This document shows, piece by piece, positions 40,290 to 48,350 of a stretch of 64,000 nucleotides of DNA. Under the pieces are notes generated by a model. The model saw only the letters and a list, made by a program, of their open reading frames with translations. It ran no database searches and had not been told where the DNA came from. Within the stretch, counting starts at the first letter, position 1; each line of letters opens with the position of its first letter. The stretch comes from Xenorhabdus budapestensis (GTDB taxonomy: Bacteria > Pseudomonadota > Gammaproteobacteria > Enterobacterales > Enterobacteriaceae). The translations under genes and the position numbers were made by a program. Where the stretch lies: positions 384,581 to 448,580 of the forward strand of contig NZ_NIBS01000001.1 of assembly GCF_002632465.1 (NCBI RefSeq), written 5' to 3'.

Positions 40290-41261
40290 TCAACCATTAT
40301 GGTGATACTTTTGTCGATACTCTTTTGGCGTCAGGCCATTACAGCGTTTAAATAACTCTCTGAAATAACGGGTATCTTCATAACCCACTTCATGACTGAT
40401 TTCTTCGATAGTTTTTTGTGATTTTTCTAGCCAGTGTTTGGCCTGTGACAGACGTATCTGTTGGATATACTGGATCGGTGTTTGTCCTGTGGCAACTTTG
40501 AATCTGCGTTTCATTTGCCGCTCACAAAGATGAATTTTATTTGCCAAATCAGCTACCGATAAAATTTCAGAAGGGGAGGAATGCATCCAATCTTGCAGCT
40601 TGTGAATGAGCGGATCTGAATGTTGGCGATAAGGGACAAAACTGACTGGATCCTGGTTCTCACTTTCTCCAAACAGGAAATGTGCACAACGTTCTCTGGC
40701 GTATTGTCCATACATCAGCTCCACAATATTCATCATGCAACGGGCATCTTCATAAGCACTGGAAATGCAGAACCGATTATTGTCACAAGTGATTTTTTTG
40801 TTGGTATACAGAGGAATATGGGGAAATAGCTCTTTGAATTCAGCAGCGAAATGAGGATGAATAGTTGCACTTGTTTTCAGTAAGCCCGCATTGGCCAACA
40901 TGAAAGTGCCGGAACATATGGAAACAATAGGAATATGTTTTTCATCCATAGCTTTCAGCCAGTCGATTATTTCCTGTGAACAATGATGTGGTTGCCATTC
41001 AGGAAAGCCCAGTGAACCGATCAGAATAAGGTCGGGTTGTGTACTATGATAAAGGCTGCCCTGAAAAGTTGAGGAGGATTTAATCAACAGTTCATGGGGT
41101 TCATCCACTCCTTTCTGAGTGGGATACACAATACGAACATCAGGAATAGGGCCACCAATAGCATTAGCGGCAATAGTCAGTATTTCAATCGGCATAGTAA
41201 CCGATGTGACCGAAGTATGTGAAAATACCAGAACTGTGATAGAGAATTGTTTCATATCCAT
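40290..41261 (-). CDS. GlxA-type AraC-family transcription regulator
   Basis: 323 residues: an N-terminal DJ-1/PfpI-like domain (about 5-190) with a nucleophile-elbow-like CSGTFMLANAGLL, and a C-terminal AraC/XylS DNA-binding domain (about 220-320) with both helix-turn-helices (SVADLANKIHLCERQMKRRF and TIEEISHEVGYEDTRYFRELF). Such regulators respond to small amino compounds in characterised cases; the ligand here is unknown. It follows rtxE by 95 bp on the same strand, so read-through from the secretion operon is possible, and it may control the toxin or the efflux genes. Confidence 0.85.
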   Translation of the reverse strand: MDMKQFSITVLVFSHTSVTSVTMPIEILTIAANAIGGPIPDVRIVYPTQKGVDEPHELLIKSSSTFQGSLYHSTQPDLILIGSLGFPEWQPHHCSQEIIDWLKAMDEKHIPIVSICSGTFMLANAGLLKTSATIHPHFAAEFKELFPHIPLYTNKKITCDNNRFCISSAYEDARCMMNIVELMYGQYARERCAHFLFGESENQDPVSFVPYRQHSDPLIHKLQDWMHSSPSEILSVADLANKIHLCERQMKRRFKVATGQTPIQYIQQIRLSQAKHWLEKSQKTIEEISHEVGYEDTRYFRELFKRCNGLTPKEYRQKYHHNG

Positions 41262-41356
41262 ATTCTCTTCCTAAAGAGCATCTTACAATTTTGTGTTAAT
41301 TTTGTTATTAAGATGAAACAAGCCTCCTGTCTTCAATAAATTTTTCAGGATAATAG

Positions 41357-43516
41357 TCAGCTAGTTTGCTGATACCAAAGTTGTGCATAGAGTCCATTTT
41401 GTTGTAACAGATCATCATGTGAGCCTGATTCGATGATTTTTCCTTGATCTAAAACGAAGATTTTATCTGCGTGGCGAATAGTATTCAGTCGGTGAGCAAT
41501 GCTGATAATTGTCCGATCCCGGCGGATCTCATGCATATTGCTCATAATGGCAGCTTCGGATTCATAATCCAGTGCGGAAGTTGCTTCATCCAGGATTAGG
41601 ATCTTGGGTTCATTCAGTAATGCTCTTGCCAAAGCGATGCGTTGCCGTTGGCCACCAGACAGATTGCTGCCTTTTTCACCGACCGGATGGGCGAATTTAT
41701 GGGGAAACTGATTGATAAAATTGATAGCCCCAGCCAGAGTTGCTGCCTGATAGAGTTCTTCATCACTGGCATTGGGTTTACACAGACGGATATTGTCGGC
41801 AATGCTACCAGAAAACAGAATGCTTTCTTGTAATACCACGCTCATATTACGTCGCAGCGATACCGGATCGGCAATGGCCAAATCCATGCCATCCACTAAA
41901 ACCTGGCCATGTTGTGGTATATACAAACGTTGCAGTAATCGGGTCAGGGTGCTTTTGCCTGAGCCGGATGGCCCTGTGATACCGATAAATTCTCCTGCCT
42001 TGATCGACAGTGACAGATTTGCCAACACTTCGGGAGTATCTTCATGATAACGGAAGCGGATATTTTTGAATTCAATCTGACCAGCCAGCTCAGGGGAAGA
42101 AGCTAATCCTTGTTTACTGTTCTCCATGGGTTCATCAAGAATATCGCCGACACGTCTCAGAGCGATCAGAGTATGCTGGAAATCCTGCCATACTTGTGCC
42201 AATCGCAGGATCGGTTGTGTGACATGCCCTGCCAGCATATTGAAAGCAATCAGCTCTCCGGGAGACAACTCTCCTACAAGTACGCTTTTGACTCCCCACC
42301 ATAGCAATAGAGCTGCGACAATTTTTTGGATCAAAGTGATCCCCTGTCCTGCGGCAAGCCCGCTTTTCTGGGCGGCAAAACGCTGGATTAACTGTCGGCT
42401 CAATACTTTTTGCCATTGGTGCAGGAAGCGTTTTTCCGTTGCTGTGGTTTTGATCGTTTCGATACCCGTCACGGCTTCCGTTAAGAAACTGGTAGCATTG
42501 GCATCAGCTTCATATTCGGCTTCTACTTTATGCCGGATGATTGGCCCTACGGTGATCCAGAGCAGGAAATAGAGTACCAGCGAGCCGATCACTATCCATG
42601 ACAGCAGGCTGGAGTAATGGAACATGACACCAAGAAATAGGATGATAAAGATCAGATCGAGCAATAACATCAGGGTAGAACCTGTCAGAAACTGGCGAAT
42701 TTGAGCCATTTCTCTGACACGAGCGATGATTTGCCCTGTTTGACGTTGTTTGAAATAGGGCAGAGGCAAACCTACCAGATGGCGGTAAAGTCTGCCAGAA
42801 AGTTCTGCGTTGATTTGGCTTGCCATATGTCCAAACACAGTATTGCGTAAAAAGCCGTACAAAGGTTCTGCAATGGCGAGTGCCAGCATCGCCAGACCGA
42901 GAACATGCAGACTGGAAAGGCTACGTCCCACCAATACCTTGTCGATGATATTTTCAAACAACAGAGGTGATGCCAATGCAAAAAGTTGCAGCACAATGGC
43001 CAGTAAGAAAATATCCTGTAACTGTTTTTTTTGTCTGAAAATGGATGGATAAAACCAGCTTAAGCCAAATTTGACCTGTTTTTTAGTTAGATTTTTTTCA
43101 GCGACAAGCAAAATCTTATATTGGTCATGCAAATCCTGAATTTTTTGTTTTCCCGTAATAGGATTGAGCACTGTAAATTGATCAGCGTTGGCATCCAACA
43201 GTATCCACCAGCACTGCTCCAGTTCAACCAGTGCCGGCAGAGGTAAAGTTGTAGCCGTCTCTGATGTCAGAAAATCAAATTTACTGTGTAGCCCGATAGC
43301 ATCAGAAGCTTCCCGCAGTTGCCAGTCTGTCAGTTGCAGGGAATCTAATCCCAGTGCATGGTGCAATTGTCTGGCATCAGCAGCTTTGTGAAATTGTTTT
43401 CCCAGATAAGTGATACATTCCAGTGCACGATTATTAACGTGATTTTCCGTATCAGTACTATTTGTATGGGTAATGTTTTCACCAATACTATTTGTAAAGG
43501 AAAAAGTTTCTGCCAT
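41357..43516 (-). CDS. rtxE: RtxE, type I secretion ABC transporter
   Basis: Inner-membrane exporter ATPase, second of two in the MARTX secretion system. A C39-like domain (about 30-150) lacks the catalytic Cys context, as in HlyB-type exporters that keep the domain only as a substrate dock. Transmembrane helices span about 165-440. The ATPase has Walker [10 protein letters not shown], signature LSGGQRQRIALARAL and Walker B ILILDEATSALD. 719 residues. It starts one base after the rtxD stop. Paired ABC proteins probably form a heterodimer. Confidence 0.93.
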   Translation of the reverse strand: MAETFSFTNSIGENITHTNSTDTENHVNNRALECITYLGKQFHKAADARQLHHALGLDSLQLTDWQLREASDAIGLHSKFDFLTSETATTLPLPALVELEQCWWILLDANADQFTVLNPITGKQKIQDLHDQYKILLVAEKNLTKKQVKFGLSWFYPSIFRQKKQLQDIFLLAIVLQLFALASPLLFENIIDKVLVGRSLSSLHVLGLAMLALAIAEPLYGFLRNTVFGHMASQINAELSGRLYRHLVGLPLPYFKQRQTGQIIARVREMAQIRQFLTGSTLMLLLDLIFIILFLGVMFHYSSLLSWIVIGSLVLYFLLWITVGPIIRHKVEAEYEADANATSFLTEAVTGIETIKTTATEKRFLHQWQKVLSRQLIQRFAAQKSGLAAGQGITLIQKIVAALLLWWGVKSVLVGELSPGELIAFNMLAGHVTQPILRLAQVWQDFQHTLIALRRVGDILDEPMENSKQGLASSPELAGQIEFKNIRFRYHEDTPEVLANLSLSIKAGEFIGITGPSGSGKSTLTRLLQRLYIPQHGQVLVDGMDLAIADPVSLRRNMSVVLQESILFSGSIADNIRLCKPNASDEELYQAATLAGAINFINQFPHKFAHPVGEKGSNLSGGQRQRIALARALLNEPKILILDEATSALDYESEAAIMSNMHEIRRDRTIISIAHRLNTIRHADKIFVLDQGKIIESGSHDDLLQQNGLYAQLWYQQTS

Positions 43517-43517
43517 A

Positions 43518-44873
43518 TTATTTTTCCCTCAGCGCTTCAGACTGATATTCCTGAATCGGACTGAGCAGGTAATCAATCACTCGCCGTTGGTCGGTCTTGA
43601 TGTCTGCAACAATCGACATCCCTGCCGTAAGCTCGACGGGTTTGCCATCAACCATGATATTGTTCTGCTTAAGGCTGATTTGAGCCGGAAAAACCAGTCC
43701 CAATCGTTCATCGATAGTGGAGTCACGGGAAATACTTAGTAATTTTCCTTCAATAGTGCCGTAGCGTGTATAAGGGAAAGCATCGACTTTCACTGTTACC
43801 GACTGACCGGGACGAACAAAACCGATATCTTTATTCAGGATCTGGATTTCGGAGAGCTGTACATGATCATCTGGAACGATCACCATAAGATTTTGCGCGG
43901 GTTGCAGCACTGCGCCAAAAGTATGAACACTCAATTGCTGAACAGTACCTGTAACAGGAGAACGTACAACAGAAAGTTCTTCCCGCTCCTTCATTTTTGA
44001 TAGCTCTTGTTTCAGTACAGCCAGTTGTATTTCGGCCTGCTTTCTTTTTTCAAACCAATCCCGTTCTTTTTGTGCTTTGAGACTTTTCAGGCGCTCTTCA
44101 AAACTCTTGTATTGAGTCATCAGGACATTAAGCTCTGATCTTTGTTGAGTTAGCAGCCGTTCTGTTTCCAGTAATTCCTTTTCCTGTTCCAGATATTCCA
44201 TTCGGCTTATAACTTGCTGCTGACTCAGTGTTTTCCTTGCTTGTAAGCGTTGAGTGATATTCTGGCGCAGGTTAGTCAGCGCCTTAATATCGCTCTCTTT
44301 GGCTTTTTGGGAAGAGAGATTGACATTCATTTCAGCATAGGTATTGGTAATAATAGCGTCGAATTCCTGCTTATCATGATAGTAATGTGTCAGGATTTTC
44401 TGCTGTATAGATGTCGGCTGCTGTTGGAAAAGAGGCGAAAATTTAGGGTCATGCTTGTCCAGCAATGCCTGATAGCGGATCTTATCTTCAGTAAAATATT
44501 CGCACTGCTCAAGCAGACGTGCAATATCCTGATTCACACCGAGTGTATTTAATGTCAGTAGCTCTGCTCCCTTTTCAACATGTTGCCCGTTGGTAACATG
44601 GATCGTGATCAGACGACTCTGTTCATAAGCCTGGATCATTTGCGAACGACCAGAGACGATCAGGCGCCCGGTTGCTGTTGCCTGTACATCTAATTTTCCC
44701 AGATATGCCCACAGGAGAGCTACCATTACACCAATACTGAGTATAATCGCCGTATAACGAGCAAACGGAGAAGGTGGACGTTGTGACAATGCCAAATGGG
44801 TTGGCAGAAAATCATAATGTATTGAAGGAGCACGCAAGTGTTTTAGCCCCTTACGCAAGATGGCTTTAAACAT
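43518..44873 (-). CDS. rtxD: RtxD, HlyD-family secretion adaptor
   Basis: Periplasmic bridge between the RtxB/RtxE ABC pair and TolC. A cytoplasmic N-terminal tail is followed by one membrane helix (about 40-62), a lipoyl half near residue 75 (ATGRLIVSGRSQMIQAYEQS), a long coiled-coil hairpin (about 110-310), the second lipoyl half (VRSPVTGTVQQLSVH) and a C-terminal beta region. 451 residues, usual for the family. It overlaps the end of rtxB by eight bases. Confidence 0.93.
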   Translation of the reverse strand: MFKAILRKGLKHLRAPSIHYDFLPTHLALSQRPPSPFARYTAIILSIGVMVALLWAYLGKLDVQATATGRLIVSGRSQMIQAYEQSRLITIHVTNGQHVEKGAELLTLNTLGVNQDIARLLEQCEYFTEDKIRYQALLDKHDPKFSPLFQQQPTSIQQKILTHYYHDKQEFDAIITNTYAEMNVNLSSQKAKESDIKALTNLRQNITQRLQARKTLSQQQVISRMEYLEQEKELLETERLLTQQRSELNVLMTQYKSFEERLKSLKAQKERDWFEKRKQAEIQLAVLKQELSKMKEREELSVVRSPVTGTVQQLSVHTFGAVLQPAQNLMVIVPDDHVQLSEIQILNKDIGFVRPGQSVTVKVDAFPYTRYGTIEGKLLSISRDSTIDERLGLVFPAQISLKQNNIMVDGKPVELTAGMSIVADIKTDQRRVIDYLLSPIQEYQSEALREK

Positions 44874-47013
44874 GGGTGGGTCCCTCCTGTTTCAGTTCCT
44901 GTTGTAGTTCTTGTTGTAGCTGCCAGAGTTTTCGATAGTGTTTGCCATGCTGCAAAAGTTGCTCATGACTTCCTTGTTCGGTGATCTGGCCTTGATGCAG
45001 CACAATTATCCGGTTGCACTGACGTACAGTGGACAATCGGTGTGCGATGGTGATGACGGTTCTACCTTGTGCAATATTTGCCATATTGGATTGGATGATA
45101 GCCTGTGATTCATCATCCAATGCGCTGGTGGCTTCATCAAGGATCAAAATTTTGGGATCAGAGAGCAGGGTTCTGGCAATCGCCAGACGTTGTCTCTGTC
45201 CGCCTGACAGAGATTGTCCCCCTTCTGCGATAACGGTGTCATACCCCAGCGGTAGTTTGAGAATGAAATCGTGAGCACCGGCCAGTTTTGCAGCTTCAAT
45301 GACATCGGACAATGCGGCATCCGGCCGCGATTGCGCAATATTTTCCTGTACGGTTTTATTGAACAGAAAGTTTTCTTGTAGCACGATACCTATTTGCTGC
45401 CTTAATGAGGCAATATCAATCTGTTGCAGCGGGATACCATCTAATGTGATTTTTCCGTGTTCCGGGGTATAGAGACGCAAGAGCAAGCGGGCAAGGGTGC
45501 TTTTTCCTGAACCGGATGTACCAACAATGCCAAGGGTTTCTCCTGCCCTGATATTCAGCGTGAAATGGTTAATGGTAGGAGAAAGATCAGGTTGGTAACG
45601 GAAGACGATATCGGAGAACGAAATTGCACCCTGTAATGTTACCTGCTCTTTACCAGATTGCTGCTCTGTTGGTAAGTTCAGCATATCCCCTAATTTATCG
45701 ATAGCAATGCGTGAGCGGATAAATTGTCCCCAAAGTTGTACCAGTTTGGTCAATGGTTGTTCGGTATGATTTACCATCATATTGAAAGCAATCAATTGAC
45801 CGATAGTCATGTGCAGGGAAAGAACTTCTGATGCACCAAGCCAGATAATAATTGCGCTGGTTACTTTTTGTAGCAGCATCACCAGATGGCTGGAACGGTT
45901 GTCCCATTGCTGAACTTCATAACTGGTACTGACCATATTTTCGGTCTGGTTATCCCAGCGGTGCGTAAAACGTGGCTCAGCAGCAAGGCTTTTCAGCGTT
46001 TCGGCTCCTGCAACGGTTTCAGTCAAAAAAGAGGTATTGAGTGCAGCATGAGTGAATTGTTTCTCTACTGCTTTTTCGATCTTGGGCGTAACCCACCAGG
46101 CAAGTAAGGCATAGAACGGTATAGTGAGCAAAAAGATCAGGGTTAATGTCCCGGAAATCAGACTCATAACGTAGATGAAAACGAACATGAACAGGACATC
46201 AATACATAATGTAAACATCGAACCTGTCAAAAATTCCCGGATAGTTTCTAGTTCCCGTACCCGCGTGACAATTGCCCCCACCTGGCGGGATTTGAAATAT
46301 AGCAAAGGCAGGCCAAATAGGTGCTTGACCAGCTTCAGCCCCAGTTTAATATCAATCCGGTTAGCTGTGTGAGCATACTGGTATTCGCGCAATCCTCTCA
46401 GGATAACTTCAATCAGTCCGGCGACCACTAAACCAAATACTAAGACATCCAATGTAGAAAGCGCCTGATGTACTAATACCTTATCCATGACAACCTGAAG
46501 GAATAAAGGAGAAATCAGGGCTAAGATCTGCAAGACGAAAGAAAACAGCAATATCTCAGACAGATTTTTCTTCTGTCTGACAAATTCTGGAATGAACCAT
46601 TGGATATTAAATTGGCTACTGTTTTGTTTTATTTTTATCCAACGGCCACTCCATGAATTGATAAAGTCTACCTTATCTAATATTTCTGGTTTTTCTTGAT
46701 GAGGTTTTTGAATTAACACACGATGTTCATCGGATTTTGCCAGAATAGAAGGATTTCCGTTATTATCGAACAGAATAGCTGGCAAAGATAATGTATTAAT
46801 TTTCTTATTTATTGAGCGCTTATTTTTAATGGATATATGGTGTTTTTTCTTTAATTTATTCAAAGAAGTATGATAATCATCATCATTGCTTATGTTTCCA
46901 TCAGATATAATCGAGTGCTCGTCATTAGATATCATTATTATTAACTTAATTAATGATAATGTCGTTTTTTCTATTTCATTCATGCATGGATATCTATTTG
47001 TAAAAAAAGACAA
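44866..47013 (-). CDS. rtxB: RtxB, type I secretion ABC transporter with atypical N-terminus
   Basis: First gene of rtxBDE. The ABC exporter core is complete: transmembrane block about 160-430, Walker A GTSGSGKST, signature LSGGQRQRLAIARTL, Walker B ILILDEATSALD. The N-terminus is unusual. Only the second half of a C39-like domain is recognisable (LPAILFDNNGNPSIL onward), and the first 80 residues are a low-complexity Asn/Asp/Lys/Ser stretch. The start is uncertain: TTG 47013, ATG 46983 or ATG 46935 are in frame and none has a good ribosome site. Confidence 0.9.
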   Translation of the reverse strand: MSFFTNRYPCMNEIEKTTLSLIKLIIMISNDEHSIISDGNISNDDDYHTSLNKLKKKHHISIKNKRSINKKINTLSLPAILFDNNGNPSILAKSDEHRVLIQKPHQEKPEILDKVDFINSWSGRWIKIKQNSSQFNIQWFIPEFVRQKKNLSEILLFSFVLQILALISPLFLQVVMDKVLVHQALSTLDVLVFGLVVAGLIEVILRGLREYQYAHTANRIDIKLGLKLVKHLFGLPLLYFKSRQVGAIVTRVRELETIREFLTGSMFTLCIDVLFMFVFIYVMSLISGTLTLIFLLTIPFYALLAWWVTPKIEKAVEKQFTHAALNTSFLTETVAGAETLKSLAAEPRFTHRWDNQTENMVSTSYEVQQWDNRSSHLVMLLQKVTSAIIIWLGASEVLSLHMTIGQLIAFNMMVNHTEQPLTKLVQLWGQFIRSRIAIDKLGDMLNLPTEQQSGKEQVTLQGAISFSDIVFRYQPDLSPTINHFTLNIRAGETLGIVGTSGSGKSTLARLLLRLYTPEHGKITLDGIPLQQIDIASLRQQIGIVLQENFLFNKTVQENIAQSRPDAALSDVIEAAKLAGAHDFILKLPLGYDTVIAEGGQSLSGGQRQRLAIARTLLSDPKILILDEATSALDDESQAIIQSNMANIAQGRTVITIAHRLSTVRQCNRIIVLHQGQITEQGSHEQLLQHGKHYRKLWQLQQELQQELKQEGPTHV

Positions 47014-47482
47014 AACTCAAATTAAATAAGCAACCAGAGAGATAAAGTGGTATTTTTCGATAAAACAATCTTAATAAATTTAATAATGAATATTATCTGC
47101 TATTAATGGGGATATTAACGTGGGTAATTGGGACAAAGTGCAGTGGTTAAATAGACATTTTAATATTTATATGTTGATTTTAAAAAGCAAGCAGATATAT
47201 TTTCGATCAAAATAGCCGATGGATTACTTGGTTTTTTTCTCCCTTGTTTTACTTGCCATTTTGCAATTTATGTTGAAGTGTATGTCTGTTTGCAACCTTC
47301 AACACTCATTAATTAATTCATGTTGTAACAGTGCCTTGGTGCTACTTAATCTATTAGATTGCTGTAAAAAGAGATTAAATGATAAATTAACCCTATCTGG
47401 TTAGGATTTCATTTATCATTAAATCCTTTTTGTTTTAATGTATTTTTAACATTTGATTAATATTTATTTAATGGATAATGGT
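47014..47482. other. rtxB-rtxH divergent control region
   Basis: About 470 bp, very AT-rich, holding the promoters for the secretion operon (leftward) and the toxin operon (rightward). A 61-codon frame at 47219-47404 has no ribosome site or recognisable content and I do not call it. A long imperfect hairpin near the right end is listed separately. I did not find an ops/JUMPstart element (GGCGGTAG) here. Confidence 0.6.
47372..47430 (+). terminator. terminator- or attenuator-like hairpin upstream of rtxH
   Basis: Arms AGATTAAATGATAAAT (47372-47387) and ATTTATCATTAAATCC (47411-47426), 14 of 16 positions pairing, followed by TTTTTG. The 23-base interior has its own small inverted repeat TAACC/GGTTA. 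It lies about 55 bp before the rtxH start. There is no plus-strand gene before it, so it would act on the toxin leader. Confidence 0.45.
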
Positions 47483-47827
47483 ATGTCTGAAAAATTCGTT
47501 CAAACAATTTCAAGCGTTAATTACAATAAAGGTGTATTTTCTCTTTATTTTGTTGGTCAAGATCCTCATCGAATGGCAAATGGTGTACTGGCGGAAAATG
47601 ATAAGGAATTGGAGTTAAAACAAGTTATCCATATGCCGATATCAGGTTTTATGTATATGGTTTCTATGGTGAAAAGTATGCTCGAAGATCCGCGTATGGA
47701 AGCTGAAATCAATAAGCTGATTGCTGCCGGATTTTTGCCGATAACAGAGGTGAACGAAAATGCAGCACCTGTTGAAGCTGAACAGTCTGTAAAACCGGCA
47801 GCACGTAACACGAAAAAATCAAAATAA
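47483..47827 (+). CDS. rtxH: RtxH-like conserved protein of MARTX loci
   Basis: Small protein of about 115 residues in the place of rtxH in the Vibrio rtxHCA order; its function is not known in any species. I start at MSEKFVQTISSVNYNKG (47483); in-frame starts at 47453 and 47471 have no ribosome site. The body is a compact mixed alpha/beta pattern with PISGFMYMVSMVKSML, and the C-terminal 30 residues are Ala/Pro/Lys-rich and probably disordered. It is followed after 34 bp by rtxC. Confidence 0.72.
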   Translation: MSEKFVQTISSVNYNKGVFSLYFVGQDPHRMANGVLAENDKELELKQVIHMPISGFMYMVSMVKSMLEDPRMEAEINKLIAAGFLPITEVNENAAPVEAEQSVKPAARNTKKSK

Positions 47828-47861
47828 AATCAGTAAAATCCTACCAGATAGTTGCTCGATT

Positions 47862-48323
47862 ATGATGATCACACATCAACCAGCAACACTGAGTCAGACT
47901 GAAATACAAGCATTAATTGGTGGGGTGATGTTACTTTGTCAGCATTCTCCCCTGCATCGACGCTATTTAGTTGCAGAATGGCAACAACGTATTTTACCGT
48001 CATTTCAGCTCAATCAGTTTTGCTATTACGAAGATCAATACCAACGCCCAGTTGCTTTTTGTAATTGGGCTTTTTTGTCTGACAGCAGTCGGGATGCAAT
48101 CCTTTCCGGTGATCGGGAAATCATGCATGAAGACTGGCGCTCTGGTCAGCATATCTTTTTTCCAGAAATGATAGCTCCTTTCGGACATGCGCGTGACATT
48201 GCCTGCGATCTGCGCCGACGTGTTTTTGCAGCGTGGAAAGGGCAGAAAGCCTGTACTGTCCGGGGCATTCTGGATATTAAAAATGACCGCTGTATCCGGC
48301 GGGTGCAGTGGTTTACTGTTTAA
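47862..48323 (+). CDS. rtxC: RtxC, toxin-activating lysine acyltransferase
   Basis: HlyC-family enzyme expected to move a fatty acyl group from acyl carrier protein to lysines of RtxA. The 153 residues show the conserved N-terminal His in SPLHRRYLVAEW (His31 or nearby), YYEDQYQRPVAFCNWAFLS, and WRSGQHIFFPEMIAPFGHARDIA in the region of the essential Asp of HlyC. The ribosome site is weak. It ends 27 bp before rtxA, so the three genes are probably one transcript. Confidence 0.9.
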   Translation: MMITHQPATLSQTEIQALIGGVMLLCQHSPLHRRYLVAEWQQRILPSFQLNQFCYYEDQYQRPVAFCNWAFLSDSSRDAILSGDREIMHEDWRSGQHIFFPEMIAPFGHARDIACDLRRRVFAAWKGQKACTVRGILDIKNDRCIRRVQWFTV

Positions 48324-48350
48324 TTTTTTTGCCCAACACCAGGAATATTT

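Noticed and set aside
47219-47404. 61-codon Cys/Leu-rich frame in the rtxB-rtxH gap
   Set aside because: No ribosome site; its end overlaps the leader hairpin; AT-rich DNA easily yields such a frame.
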